The position numbers and the translations under genes are program-made. A DNA stretch of 64,000 nt from Enterococcus rotai (GTDB taxonomy: Bacteria > Bacillota > Bacilli > Lactobacillales > Enterococcaceae). How positions within the stretch are numbered: position 1 is the first letter of the stretch; each line of letters begins with the position of its first letter. The notes under the pieces are model-generated. The model was given only the letters and a program-made list of their open reading frames with translations. It was not told the origin of the DNA and did no database searches. The DNA is taken from assembly GCF_001465345.1 (NCBI RefSeq), contig NZ_CP013655.1, positions 3,004,425 through 3,068,424 of the forward strand, given 5' to 3'. Below, piece after piece: positions 36,612-45,813 of this stretch.

Positions 36612-37097
36612 TTAAATTTTTGATACAGCCTCTTCTGTTGACTGTTTTTTCTTTTTTTGTTGGCACTCTTGACAAATACCATGGAAGGTTAAGCGGTGAT
36701 CTTTCACAAGAAAGTGATAACGCTGTTCTACAACGTCCTCCACATCCCCTAATAAATCTTCTTCCACTTCTTCAATATTACCACATTCTAAACATAAAAG
36801 ATGATGGTGGAAATGTTTGGCGCCTTCTTTGCGTAAGTCATAACGAGCTAACCCATCGTTGAAACTTACCTTATCTACGACTTTTAAGTCAGTCAAAATT
36901 TCTAATGTACGGTAAACAGTTGCTAAACCAATCTCAGGGCTTTTTTGTTTAACTAAAAAATAAATTTCTTCTGCTGATAAATGGTCTTTTTCATTTTCTA
37001 GTAATACCAATACTGTTGCTTCTCGTTGAGGCGTCAGTTTGAAACCAGATTCATGCAATTGTTGTTTTGTTTTCTTTAAAGCAGCAGTAGAATCCAT
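36612..37097 (-). CDS. fur: Fur family metalloregulator, Fur type
   Basis: Iron-responsive repressor. 161 residues, closest by eye to Bacillus Fur: KLTPQREATVLVLLENEKDHLSAEEIY (winged helix), SPEIGLATVYRTLEIL, the metal site KHFHHHLLCLECG and C-terminal FHGICQECQ with a second CxxC (structural zinc). The tail is Lys- and Gln-rich. The ATG follows AAGGGG. The upstream region holds a good promoter with 7-1-7 palindromes (see 37149-37212), consistent with autoregulation. PerR is less likely, because the sequence between the helix-turn-helix and the CxxC matches Fur. Confidence 0.9.
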   Translation of the reverse strand: MDSTAALKKTKQQLHESGFKLTPQREATVLVLLENEKDHLSAEEIYFLVKQKSPEIGLATVYRTLEILTDLKVVDKVSFNDGLARYDLRKEGAKHFHHHLLCLECGNIEEVEEDLLGDVEDVVEQRYHFLVKDHRLTFHGICQECQQKKKKQSTEEAVSKI

Positions 37098-37148
37098 AAA
37101 TGCAGCCCCTTATTTATAATTATTTTAATCTAGAACAGAATATCCTAG

Positions 37149-37212
37149 TATTACATTGTAATAAGTATAAAATAACTTAAAGATATTTGCAAGTGATTCT
37201 CAATTAGAATGA
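37149..37212 (-). promoter_or_regulatory. fur promoter with Fur/PerR-type operators
   Basis: On the minus strand: TTGCAA (37087+100, i.e. 37187-37192), a 17-base spacer and TATACT (37164-37169). Directly after the -10 is a perfect 7-1-7 inverted repeat TATTACA-A-TGTAATA (37149-37163), the Fur/PerR box format. Directly upstream of the -35 is ATTCTAATTGAGAAT (37196-37210), partly like the Fur box TGAGAATNATTATCA. Confidence 0.7.
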
Positions 37213-37220
37213 AAAAATGC

Positions 37221-38090
37221 TTATTTTTCTTGCGCTTCTTCTTTTAAAATCGTAAATCCTGCTTCTTGAGTAATCTTTCCTTGTTTCAATAAATTACCAA
37301 TAGCGCGCTTAAATTGCGCCTTGCTAATTCCAAACGTTTGCATGATTTCTTCTGGATTGGATTTATCTGTAAATGGAATTTTATGGTCCGCTGAACGCTC
37401 CAAGAATGTTAAGATCATCGCTGCATCATCACTGATTGCTTCATAACCGCGTGGCTTCAAGGAGATATTCAATGTGCCGTCAGGTCGAACACCGATTACA
37501 CGACCATTTACTCGTTCCCCTAAACGTGGTTCTTGATAACGCTCTGAAGGATGAATAAACGCAATGTAGAAATCGTCTGTCAAAACAAATGAACCAATCA
37601 TTTTCAAACGATACACAATGCCACTGATATTTTCATTTTTTAGTTCTTCTGTTCCTGGTTTAGCCATCGCCTTGAAGATCTTCTCATCTGCTAATTCACC
37701 CCAGATGCGCTCTTTGTTATCTACTTTTAAAGCGATCATCAGCTGATCTCCTTTTTTAGGCCATAATTCACGCATTACAGGTAGTTCATCTAAAGAAACA
37801 ACTACATCCTTGTCTTTTAACCCAATGTCCACAAAAGCGCCTAAATCACGTCTTGTGCCGGTTACTGTTCCGAAGGCGTATTGTCCGATTCGAGCCGTTG
37901 GAATCACCGTTGTCATTTCAGGTTCTTGCTTTTGATTCATATAACCAAAGCCTTCTACCGCTTCACCAATTTCATGACTGCCTTCTTCTTTAGATAATCG
38001 CAATGTGATTCCGTTTTTTTGTAAAAAGTAGTGACTTTCATTTTCATCGATCACTAATGCTGTAAAAATTTGCGCTAATAGTTCGTTCAT
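37221..38090 (-). CDS. cvfB: CvfB/YitL family S1 RNA-binding protein
   Basis: 289 residues with several S1-type OB folds: about 64-130 (ARIGQYAFGTVTGTRRDLGAFVDIGLKDKDVVV), about 150-215 (GIVYRLKMIGSFVLTDDFYIAFIHPSER), then a C-terminal winged helix (about 220-285: EIMQTFGISKAQFKRAIGNLLKQGKI). This layout is that of CvfB, a virulence and RNA-turnover factor in Staphylococcus. It lies 19 bases after azlD. GGAGA precedes the ATG. Confidence 0.9.
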   Translation of the reverse strand: MNELLAQIFTALVIDENESHYFLQKNGITLRLSKEEGSHEIGEAVEGFGYMNQKQEPEMTTVIPTARIGQYAFGTVTGTRRDLGAFVDIGLKDKDVVVSLDELPVMRELWPKKGDQLMIALKVDNKERIWGELADEKIFKAMAKPGTEELKNENISGIVYRLKMIGSFVLTDDFYIAFIHPSERYQEPRLGERVNGRVIGVRPDGTLNISLKPRGYEAISDDAAMILTFLERSADHKIPFTDKSNPEEIMQTFGISKAQFKRAIGNLLKQGKITQEAGFTILKEEAQEK

Positions 38091-38109
38091 AATTTTCTCC
38101 TTCTGGCAC

Positions 38110-38436
38110 TTAGCCTAAAAAAATACGTAATAATGCAATTGTAATGATTCCTACCACAACGGTTTTCATTAAATCTTTGGTACGAATAGCAACAAGTAAA
38201 GTAGGAATACAACTTAACGCTTCTAACGTTTTTACTTTAGGAAAGCCTGTTGCCTGAACTTCTAAAATACTCTGAAATAAGAGTGCCGTCAAGATACAAA
38301 TCGGGATATAAGATAAAAACCGAAGAAACCAGTCTGGAAAATCTACTCGTTTAGAAATCAAAAAAGGAAAAATCCGCGGAATCCACGTAACGATCGAACA
38401 GCCTAAAATCGTCAATAATACATAGGTGTTACTCAT
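38110..38436 (-). CDS. azlD: AzlD family branched-chain amino acid exporter subunit
   Basis: 108 residues with about four membrane helices (VLLTILGCSIVTWIPRIFPFLIS at the start) matching AzlD, the small partner of AzlC. The ATG lies 8 bases inside the end of azlC, so the two are coupled. GGTGGTGA precedes the start. Confidence 0.93.
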   Translation of the reverse strand: MSNTYVLLTILGCSIVTWIPRIFPFLISKRVDFPDWFLRFLSYIPICILTALLFQSILEVQATGFPKVKTLEALSCIPTLLVAIRTKDLMKTVVVGIITIALLRIFLG

Positions 38437-39133
38437 GATGATTCACCACCCCAACAGTACAACCTAAAAGCGTTGCGAATAAAACGGAAAGTTCAGGTGA
38501 AAAAAAGCCCATAAAAAAATAAAGAGATAAACAAACTGTTCCTAATACGATCAGCGTTTCTTTGGTATGTTTTTTGATAGGCGCATCAACTTGCAAAACA
38601 AATAATCCTGCAAACATGGCCACTAATGCAAAGTCTAAGCCTAATAAATAGGGATCTGGAATCCAGGTTCCTAATAAACCACCGATAACGGTCGACAAAA
38701 TCCAAGCTAAATAGGCGGTGATATTCAGGCCATGGGTCCAGGCAGAACTGACGCGGTGATCATTTGCCAACGCTGACATTAGAACGCCGTATGATTCGTC
38801 CGTTAAAAGTGTACCAATTCCAATACTAGTAATCAAGGGTTCGTTTTTAAAATAAGAAGCCACCGACATACTCATCAAAAAGTGACGTAAATTCACTAAA
38901 AACGTTGTAAAAACAATTGCCGAGATCGGTGAATGAATGGCTAACATACCACAAATAATAAATTGTGCACCACCAGCATAAACTAAAATTGACATCAAAG
39001 CGATTTCTACAATTGATAGCCCAACATTTTTGCCAACTACGCCAGCTGCAATACCAATGCCTAAATAGCCTAAAATTGTTGGTATGCAAGCATTTATCCC
39101 GTCTCTAAAGGTTAAATATTCTTTTTTTCCCAT
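38429..39133 (-). CDS. azlC: AzlC family branched-chain amino acid exporter
   Basis: 234 residues with several membrane helices and the AzlC signature: FRDGINACIPTILGYLGIGIAAGVVG, YAGGAQFIICG, FLVNLRHFLMSMS and LLTDESYGV. With AzlD it exports branched-chain amino acids or analogues (named for azaleucine resistance in Bacillus). AAGGAG precedes the ATG. No AzlB-type regulator is adjacent. Confidence 0.94.
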   Translation of the reverse strand: MGKKEYLTFRDGINACIPTILGYLGIGIAAGVVGKNVGLSIVEIALMSILVYAGGAQFIICGMLAIHSPISAIVFTTFLVNLRHFLMSMSVASYFKNEPLITSIGIGTLLTDESYGVLMSALANDHRVSSAWTHGLNITAYLAWILSTVIGGLLGTWIPDPYLLGLDFALVAMFAGLFVLQVDAPIKKHTKETLIVLGTVCLSLYFFMGFFSPELSVLFATLLGCTVGVVNHHE

Positions 39134-39204
39134 ACTTTTCTCCTTGTGATAATATCAATCGTCATTGATATTTATTGCCTATCTAGCGTTACTGGAAGAA
39201 AAAA

Positions 39205-39310
39205 CGAGCCTGGGACATAACTCAAAGAGTTATGTTTCAGACCCTTAGTATTTGAATAAGCAATTGAACAGAAGCGACTACTACATTACACTTCTGTCTC
39301 AATCTTATAC
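39205..39310. repeat. Terminator-type repeat copy 2 (ACATAACTC family)
   Basis: GAGCCTGGGACATAACTC pairs with GAGTTATGTTTCAGACC (39205-39243), then GAACAGAAG...CTTCTGTC (39267-39298). Same order of parts as copy 1 at 16434-16530, and GAAACATAACT is identical on the minus strand. It follows the mapZ stop and serves as its terminator, with TTTTTT after the hairpin. Confidence 0.8.
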
Positions 39311-39331
39311 TCATATTCTGTAAAAACAAGA

Positions 39332-41323
39332 CTATCTTCCAGCGTTTCTAGATGCATTTCCTTTAAACCAGCCAGTTTTTGCATTGATGGTCACCAAATA
39401 CTGGTTATCTGATCCGTATAGATTGTAATAGCCTTCGCCATTAATAATTCTAGCTGGCTGTAATGAGTATCCCCCGGCTTTTATATAGCCACGTTCAATA
39501 CAGGTTGCAATTACTTTTTCTTGAACTCCTGGAGCCCAACTCCACGCAGGATTACTCATATCGCTAATATCAGTTGGGTTAACTGAGTACACAGGATCTG
39601 TATACACGCCATCAGCATTAGGTGCTGAAAAAGTATTTGAATCTGGTTGAACACCGTTTGCTGCTTGTGAGGTACTTCCTTGATTGTTAGCTGCAGGTGT
39701 TTCTGAAATCTGAGCAACGGTTTGATCCGCCTGTGCTTGTTGTTGTACCGCAACTGCTGTCTCAGCTTCTGTCAAGGATTTATCTGCTTTAGCTAGTGCT
39801 TCAGTCAATGGCTTACGCAATGTTTCACTTTTGACCTTATCTACTTCGTTTTTTGCCGCTGTATAGTTTTCTCTAGACAATGTTTCAGTCAACTCATTGT
39901 TTTCATAAAAAACAGCGACTGCCGCTCTGGCTTTTTGTAGTTGGTCGTATTGACTCGTAGCTTGCTCCGTTGCTTGATTCAGTAGCTTATCAAAATCATC
40001 CTTTTCTTCTCGTTTAGCGAGATCGACTTTCTTGTCAGCTTTGATTGCTACCTCATTTAACTTATTGCCATTGATAATCGGTTGAGCGAATAATTCATTT
40101 ACCTTTGTAACTGCCGCTTGTTTGTCTGTAACTTTTTTGTAGAGCGTTTCAAGCTCTTTATAGTTGTCTTCGTTTTTAAGGGTGTCTAAGTTCTCCTTGA
40201 TTGCTTTCGGACTAACACTTACCATCTCTGGTTTAAGAAATAATTGTTTGTCATCTGTAAAATAACTATTTAGTTCTTTTTCGGTTTGAGTAACAACTTT
40301 ATCTTGCTTTTGAGTCACTTCACTATCAGATGCTGATTTTTTTTGCGTTTGACTATAAGCAAACCATGAGCCGCCAGAAAGCACGACAACAGCAGCTAAA
40401 ACAATCGACATTTTCTTGTAGTTTTTATTTACTGAAGCACTTGATTCCTCTTTTTTCACTTCTTTTGAAGCGTTCTGTTCACCTGTAGGTTTCTCAAATT
40501 GATCCTTCGCAGACTTCGCTTCTTCCCCATCTTTAAAGAAAATTGGCGCCGCATCCATTTCGATCTCTTCTGGTTTCTTGCTTTTTGATGGAATTTCAGC
40601 TGCCGTATTAGGCAAAGCTTTTGGACCAATGGGCTTTGACTCTATTGTCTGGTCTTCTGGTTTAGTAAATTTCGTGATTTCTTCTTTTGGTACGACCTCT
40701 TTTGTTTGCTCAGTTTCTTGGTTAGTTGTTGGTTCACTTGGCTTATGATCAGGTTCGTTTGATTTCACGTCATCGTGTCCTTTGTCTTTTGATTCTGATG
40801 AGGCACTAGCTGTGTTTGGTTGTTCATTTATTTCTGGTGCGTTATCAGTTTCTTCTGTATGTTCAATTTCAGAAGGGGTCTCAATAGTTGGTGTATCGTT
40901 TTTGTGTTCATTGATATATTGATCTAAAGTAGCGGTATTCACAAGTTCATCCGTTTTAGCTTCTGCAGAAACAGGTTCTTCTAGTTCAGCTGCTTTTTCT
41001 TCGATCGATGCCGCTTTTGTTTCCGATTTTTCTTTTTTTATCTCTTCAATTGGATCTACAATCTTTTCTTCAGGTTGCTGTTCATTGAACATCGTCATTA
41101 CGTGGCCGATACTCATATCCTTTAATTCGGACCATTCGATATTTTCATTTTGTTCTTTATTTAAAAAATTAGAAGTATGATCTGATTTTTCATTAGAATC
41201 AGTTTTTTCATTAGTTGCTGTTTCCTCATTGATTTGCTCTTTTTCAAAAGAATAACCGCATTCTGGACATACTTCTGCTTGCTTGTCTATCTCAGTTCCG
41301 CAATTCGGACATTGTTTCGTCAT
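39332..41323 (-). CDS. mapZ: MapZ-type division-site protein with zinc ribbon
   Basis: 663 residues. An N-terminal zinc ribbon (CPNCGTEID...CPECGYSF, residues 4-26); a long acidic, low-complexity cytoplasmic region (about 27-300) with MapZ-like pieces MSIGHVMTMFNEQ and ATLDQYINEHKND (possible Ser/Thr kinase targets); one membrane helix (about 307-326); a helical extracellular region; a Ser/Gln-rich linker; and a C-terminal domain (about 585-660) that closely resembles pneumococcal MapZ (NPAWSWAPGV...GYYNLYGSDNQYLVTINAKTG). MapZ marks the division site by binding peptidoglycan and FtsZ. The zinc ribbon is not part of streptococcal MapZ. Confidence 0.85.
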   Translation of the reverse strand: MTKQCPNCGTEIDKQAEVCPECGYSFEKEQINEETATNEKTDSNEKSDHTSNFLNKEQNENIEWSELKDMSIGHVMTMFNEQQPEEKIVDPIEEIKKEKSETKAASIEEKAAELEEPVSAEAKTDELVNTATLDQYINEHKNDTPTIETPSEIEHTEETDNAPEINEQPNTASASSESKDKGHDDVKSNEPDHKPSEPTTNQETEQTKEVVPKEEITKFTKPEDQTIESKPIGPKALPNTAAEIPSKSKKPEEIEMDAAPIFFKDGEEAKSAKDQFEKPTGEQNASKEVKKEESSASVNKNYKKMSIVLAAVVVLSGGSWFAYSQTQKKSASDSEVTQKQDKVVTQTEKELNSYFTDDKQLFLKPEMVSVSPKAIKENLDTLKNEDNYKELETLYKKVTDKQAAVTKVNELFAQPIINGNKLNEVAIKADKKVDLAKREEKDDFDKLLNQATEQATSQYDQLQKARAAVAVFYENNELTETLSRENYTAAKNEVDKVKSETLRKPLTEALAKADKSLTEAETAVAVQQQAQADQTVAQISETPAANNQGSTSQAANGVQPDSNTFSAPNADGVYTDPVYSVNPTDISDMSNPAWSWAPGVQEKVIATCIERGYIKAGGYSLQPARIINGEGYYNLYGSDNQYLVTINAKTGWFKGNASRNAGR

Positions 41324-41417
41324 TCATTCCGCCTCACATTCTACACATTCGTAAATCTAATCTACCATAAAATCGCGTTTCTTCCAATATGTACTATCTA
41401 ACTTTTTTGTTACGATT

Positions 41418-41460
41418 GTTTAAAAACAGCCCTTTCCGAAAGAAATCGAAAAGAGCTGTT
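41418..41460 (-). terminator. Terminator after rpoD
   Basis: On the minus strand AACAGCTCTTTTCG pairs with CGGAAAGGGCTGTT around an 8-base loop, then TTTAA. It starts about 20 bases past the rpoD stop. Confidence 0.85.
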
Positions 41461-41481
41461 CAAATTTTTAATAAAAACTTA

Positions 41482-42588
41482 CTATTCTAGAAAATCTTTT
41501 AATTGTTTAGAACGAGAAGGATGGCGTAGTTTGCGCAATGCTTTGGCTTCGATTTGACGAATCCGTTCGCGTGTTACACCAAAAACTTTACCAACTTCTT
41601 CCAATGTACGAGTACGTCCATCATCTAAACCGAAACGTAACCGTAATACATTTTCCTCACGGTCAGTTAATGTATCTAATACATCTTCCAGTTGTTCTTT
41701 TAATAATTCATACGCTGCATGTTCTGCAGGACTTGTTGCATCTTGGTCCTCAATAAAATCTCCAAGATGTGAATCATCTTCTTCACCAATTGGTGTTTCC
41801 AATGATACTGGCTCTTGTGCGATTTTTAAGATTTCACGGACTTTTTCAGTTGGTAAATCCATCTCAGCACCGATTTCTTCAGGTGTTGGTTCCCGACCTA
41901 AATCTTGTAATAATTGACGTTGAATCCGAATCAATTTATTGATTGTTTCCACCATATGCACTGGAATCCGAATCGTTCTAGCTTGGTCAGCGATCGCACG
42001 AGTGATTGCTTGACGAATCCACCATGTAGCATACGTTGAAAATTTAAATCCTTTACGGTAATCAAATTTCTCAACAGCTTTCATCAGACCCATATTTCCT
42101 TCTTGGATCAAATCAAGGAATTGCATACCACGTCCTACATAGCGTTTTGCAATGGAAACCACTAAACGCAAGTTTGCTTCTGCTAAACGTTGTTTTGCTT
42201 CTTGATCGCCTTCTTCAATTTTCAGGGCTAATTCTACTTCTTCTGCTGCTGTTAATAATTGAACACGTCCAATTTCTTTTAGATACATCCGAACAGGGTC
42301 ATTGATTTTAACACCAGTCGGGGCAGATAAATCTTCCATTTGGGCTTTTTCAGCAACTTTTGCGTCTTTTTTAAGACTATGTTCACTTGGGTCACCATTT
42401 TCATCAACGACACTGATACCAGCATCTTCGACTTTTTGAATCAACTTTTCCATTTCGTCGGCATTCAATGTAAACGGTGTTGCTAATGTGTTTGTTAGAT
42501 CATCATAAAAAACATTGCCTTTAGGCTTGTTTTCTTTGATAAAGGCTGCCAATGCAGCTGCATATTTTTTTTCTGTTTCTTTTTCCAT
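41482..42588 (-). CDS. rpoD: Primary sigma factor SigA (RpoD)
   Basis: 368 residues, typical for a short Gram-positive sigma-A. Region 1.1 is brief. Then region 1.2 ([25 protein letters not shown]), region 2 ([55 protein letters not shown]), region 3 and region 4 with the helix-turn-helix [35 protein letters not shown] lies about 9 bases before the ATG. 72 bases downstream of dnaG, the classic macromolecular-synthesis operon. Confidence 0.98.
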   Translation of the reverse strand: MEKETEKKYAAALAAFIKENKPKGNVFYDDLTNTLATPFTLNADEMEKLIQKVEDAGISVVDENGDPSEHSLKKDAKVAEKAQMEDLSAPTGVKINDPVRMYLKEIGRVQLLTAAEEVELALKIEEGDQEAKQRLAEANLRLVVSIAKRYVGRGMQFLDLIQEGNMGLMKAVEKFDYRKGFKFSTYATWWIRQAITRAIADQARTIRIPVHMVETINKLIRIQRQLLQDLGREPTPEEIGAEMDLPTEKVREILKIAQEPVSLETPIGEEDDSHLGDFIEDQDATSPAEHAAYELLKEQLEDVLDTLTDREENVLRLRFGLDDGRTRTLEEVGKVFGVTRERIRQIEAKALRKLRHPSRSKQLKDFLE

Positions 42589-42660
42589 GAAAGAAGGCCC
42601 CCTTCATTTTTCCATTCGGATAAATATATATAAATAATAGTCAAGTACGATGTCTAAAGG

Positions 42661-44574
42661 TTACTTTTGAGACACTATACGACTTTTTTGCAATTGTCTT
42701 ACTAAGCCGATCACTTCAATTGATAGTTCATCAACTAATTGTTTATTGCCTAGTCTCTCTGCTTCTTTTTTTTGCAGTTGTTTTTCAGCGATTTGATCTT
42801 CTAAACTAGAATTCTCAATCACTCTTATCACATCGGTTATTTCTCTTTCAGAGCTTTCTTCTGAAATGGTTTGTAAGGAAATATCGATTGCTAATTTTTT
42901 GATTGTTTCTTCTTTTAGATAGTCGATAAAATCAGCAAGTTGAAAATCAGAATGGATACTCATATAACTATCTAACAACAAGTAAAGTTCCTGATATTGA
43001 TCATGAGCAAAACTAAATTCCGGCAACTGAATCAATTGATTACGAATACTTTGCTCATTCATCAACCGATAGAGTAATGTCCGTTCGGCTTTCTCCACCT
43101 TGGTGAGTGGAAGTTTATTTTGAACGGAAGGAGTACTCATTTCTTCAAGCATCTCAGGCGGTTCCAACATATCATCGATCTCATACGTTTGAGGAGGAGG
43201 TACATTTTGCTGCTGTCTCTCTCTTCTTTTCGTAGAGCGCTGTTTTGTTTCTAGTTGCTTCAGCTGCTCTTCTAAAGAGTGAAACGATAGCTGAAATTCT
43301 TGCGCTAATTGATTTAAATAGCGATCCCGCTCCAACGGAGATTGCACCAGCATCAATTCTTGTAGTAAATCATTTACATAATCCAACTGTTCTTTTTCAT
43401 TGTTCATGTTTCTAGTCAAACGATGGTATTGCATTTTGAAACTAAACACCGTTTCTCGCCCATGCAACGCTAACTCACGGAAGGAGTCATTCCCATATTT
43501 TCTTAGATACTCATCTGGATCCAATTTTTCAGGAATGCTGACAATACTCAATTGAAAGCGACTATGCTCACTCAATAAAGAAATAGCTCTATTGGTTGCT
43601 TCAACACCAGCTGTATCACCGTCATAGCAAACGACTAATTCTTTCGCTACTCGTTCAAGCTTGCGGATTTGCTCATTGGTCAAGCTTGTTCCCATTGAAG
43701 CAACACCGCTAGTAATACCCGCCTGCCAAGCTGCAATCACATCCATAAATCCTTCGAATAGAAAGACTGTATTCTCTTTGCGAATTTCTTTACGCGCTTT
43801 ATCGAAGTTGAATAATGTGTCCCTCTTATTAAACAAGACCGTTTCCGGACTATTTAAATACTTGGGCATATCATCTCCTGGAAAATCTTCTGTTTTAAGC
43901 AAGCGCCCTGAAAAAGCAATCACATTTCCGCGATCATCATTGATTGGAAACATAACTCGTTGATAAAAACGATCCAAAAATTCGCCGTTGTCTCTTTGAA
44001 TAAACAAACCAGATTCTTTAGATAACTGCTCAGCCACAGTTTCATTTTGAAAAACTTGACTTAAAAAATCACGTTTTTGAGGAGCAAATCCAATTTTAAA
44101 TGTTTCGATAAGCTCTTTTGTCAATCCGCGTTCCAACAAATAATTCAATGCCGGTTCACCGATTTGCGTGTTCATCAAAACATGATGATATAGATCCGCA
44201 GCTTTTTTATGCAGTTCAATCAGTTTACGATTGTGGATGTTTTCCGCTGTGTCAGAATCCGTTGTATTGACCCAGTCGATATTGACGGGAATTTGTTCTA
44301 GTTCAGCAACTCTTCGTACTGATTCCGGAAAGCTGATTCCTTCTATTTCTTGCAGAAAATTAAAAACAGTTCCACCTTTTCCGCAGCCAAAACAATGAAA
44401 AATTTGTTTGTCTTCTGCTACTGAAAATGAAGGGGAACGTTCTTCATGAAACGGACATAGACCCATATAATTCTTGCCGGATTTTTTCAATTGAACATAT
44501 TGTCCGACAACATCAACGATATTTGTACGTTGTCTCACTTCCTCGATCACTTCTTGAGGAATTCTTTGTGCCAC
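42661..44574 (-). CDS. dnaG: DNA primase DnaG
   Basis: Makes RNA primers at the replication fork. 637 residues: the N-terminal zinc finger (CPFHEERSPSF...CFGCGKGG, about 40-64), the catalytic Toprim core (VFLFEGFMDVIAA, VCYDGDTAGVEA, DPDEYL) and a helicase-binding C-terminal domain (about 450-637). GGAGG is 8 bases before the GTG of VAQRIPQE. The TTG 15 bases upstream overlaps that site and is not used. Confidence 0.97.
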   Translation of the reverse strand: MAQRIPQEVIEEVRQRTNIVDVVGQYVQLKKSGKNYMGLCPFHEERSPSFSVAEDKQIFHCFGCGKGGTVFNFLQEIEGISFPESVRRVAELEQIPVNIDWVNTTDSDTAENIHNRKLIELHKKAADLYHHVLMNTQIGEPALNYLLERGLTKELIETFKIGFAPQKRDFLSQVFQNETVAEQLSKESGLFIQRDNGEFLDRFYQRVMFPINDDRGNVIAFSGRLLKTEDFPGDDMPKYLNSPETVLFNKRDTLFNFDKARKEIRKENTVFLFEGFMDVIAAWQAGITSGVASMGTSLTNEQIRKLERVAKELVVCYDGDTAGVEATNRAISLLSEHSRFQLSIVSIPEKLDPDEYLRKYGNDSFRELALHGRETVFSFKMQYHRLTRNMNNEKEQLDYVNDLLQELMLVQSPLERDRYLNQLAQEFQLSFHSLEEQLKQLETKQRSTKRRERQQQNVPPPQTYEIDDMLEPPEMLEEMSTPSVQNKLPLTKVEKAERTLLYRLMNEQSIRNQLIQLPEFSFAHDQYQELYLLLDSYMSIHSDFQLADFIDYLKEETIKKLAIDISLQTISEESSEREITDVIRVIENSSLEDQIAEKQLQKKEAERLGNKQLVDELSIEVIGLVRQLQKSRIVSQK

Positions 44575-44623
44575 TGTTCTCACCTCCAAAAAATAGCCGA
44601 TAGCTAAATGATGCGATAGTCAG

Positions 44624-44649
44624 TAAAAAAGCACTGAAATCTTCAGCGC
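44624..44649 (-). promoter_or_regulatory. Attenuator-like hairpin in the dnaG leader
   Basis: On the minus strand GCGCTGAA-GAT-TTCAGTGC (44631-44649) is followed by TTTTTT (44625-44630). It lies about 25-50 bases after the predicted start of transcription and 50 bases before the dnaG start, so it would terminate a fraction of dnaG-rpoD transcripts unless opposed. Confidence 0.65.
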
Positions 44650-44680
44650 GACTTTCAAAAGACACAATTACACATGTTTC

Positions 44681-44708
44681 ATTGTATCACATTTAACTTA
44701 ATTTTCAA
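44681..44708 (-). promoter_or_regulatory. Sigma-A promoter of dnaG-rpoD
   Basis: On the minus strand TTGAAA (44703-44708), a 16-base spacer and TACAAT (44681-44686). Confidence 0.75.
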
Positions 44709-44782
44709 GTAAATTGCATCTTTCTTTTCATGGTCGCCTTTTTTGTTTACATAATATAATTATAGTAACCTTTTTATTTTTA

Positions 44783-44824
44783 GTAAATGAAAAAGCAAAT
44801 AGCTACTATCTGCTTTTCATTTAC
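44783..44824 (-). terminator. Inverted repeat after the SPFH gene, probable terminator
   Basis: GTAAATGAAAAAGCA and TGCTTTTCATTTAC (44783-44797 and 44811-44824) pair over 14 bases. It lies 9 bases past the SPFH gene stop. The T-run is inside the stem, so termination is only probable. Confidence 0.6.
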
Positions 44825-44832
44825 GACAGAGA

Positions 44833-45813
44833 CTACTCTCCTATGTGATTATGGTTCGATTGGTTTTTAGTATCCTGTGCAGTCCACAACTCTTTAACTA
44901 CTGGTATATTACCTAATTCAGTCATGTTGCTCGGCAGGATAACGGTGTTCGTTTCGCTTCTAACAACTTGTTTAAATGCTTCTATCCCCAAATAGGCTAA
45001 AGCTTGCTCGTTTAGATCACTTTCTTTGATTGCTTTATTCAAGGCTAAAATACGTTGTCTTTCAGCTTCCGTTGTAATGCGGATTCTTTCAGCTTCAGCC
45101 TCTGCGTCAATTTTAGTACGTTCTGCACGGGCTTTTGCATCGATATTTGTTTGTTTAGCACGAGCTTCAGCATCGATCTGCATTTGTGAAGCGTTGGCCT
45201 CAGAATCTAATATGATTGATTGCTTTCTACCTTCTGAAATTGTGATCGTTGATTCTTTGTCTCGACTTGCGGTGATTAATTTATTCATCGAATTGACAAT
45301 TTCATCTGAAACAGATATTTCACCAATATTGATGCGGTCAATTGATAATCCATAACCCGCAGTAATATCTTTTACACTTTCAAATAAGCTAACGTTGATT
45401 TCTTCTGTTCCATTAAGAACTTCATTCAAATCCATCTTCCCAATGATTCCACGTAGATTTGATTGGCAATCTTGAATCATTGATCGAACTGAATCTTCAT
45501 TATCATAGACAAATGCGCGAACATCCGTCACATGATATTTTATCGCTTCATCGACTTCTACAATGACATTATCACGTGTAATCACACTTTGAGAGTCGAT
45601 TTCTAATGGTGTTTGCTTTAATGATACTCGTCCTCTTACTTTGTATAATACAGGAATCAAAAAATGTAGTCCAGGATCAATCGTTTTTACATACTTACCA
45701 AAACTCTCAACAATTTTTACTTCACCTTGTTGAACAATAATCACCATTTTTGAGATAAGAACCAAAATCAACACAAGAACAATGATAAAAATTAGAATAT
45801 TAAGGATTATCAA
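44833..45813 (-). CDS. SPFH (stomatin/QmcA-like) membrane protein
   Basis: 326 residues. One N-terminal membrane helix (about 3-24), the SPFH domain (about 25-190: VQQGEVKIVESFGKYVKTIDPGLHFLIPV) and a long Ala/Glu/Arg heptad coiled coil (about 190-260: DAEARAKQTNIDAKARAERTK-type repeats), then a mixed tail. These proteins scaffold ordered membrane domains. The start appears to be TTG 14 bases inside the NfeD-like gene; the ribosome site is weak, so the exact start is uncertain. Confidence 0.88.
   Translation of the reverse strand: MIILNILIFIIVLVLILVLISKMVIIVQQGEVKIVESFGKYVKTIDPGLHFLIPVLYKVRGRVSLKQTPLEIDSQSVITRDNVIVEVDEAIKYHVTDVRAFVYDNEDSVRSMIQDCQSNLRGIIGKMDLNEVLNGTEEINVSLFESVKDITAGYGLSIDRINIGEISVSDEIVNSMNKLITASRDKESTITISEGRKQSIILDSEANASQMQIDAEARAKQTNIDAKARAERTKIDAEAEAERIRITTEAERQRILALNKAIKESDLNEQALAYLGIEAFKQVVRSETNTVILPSNMTELGNIPVVKELWTAQDTKNQSNHNHIGE

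Noticed and set aside
45026-45260. Repeated codons in the SPFH gene as possible CRISPR-like repeats
   Set aside because: They encode the Ala/Glu/Arg coiled coil; no spacers and no cas genes in the window.
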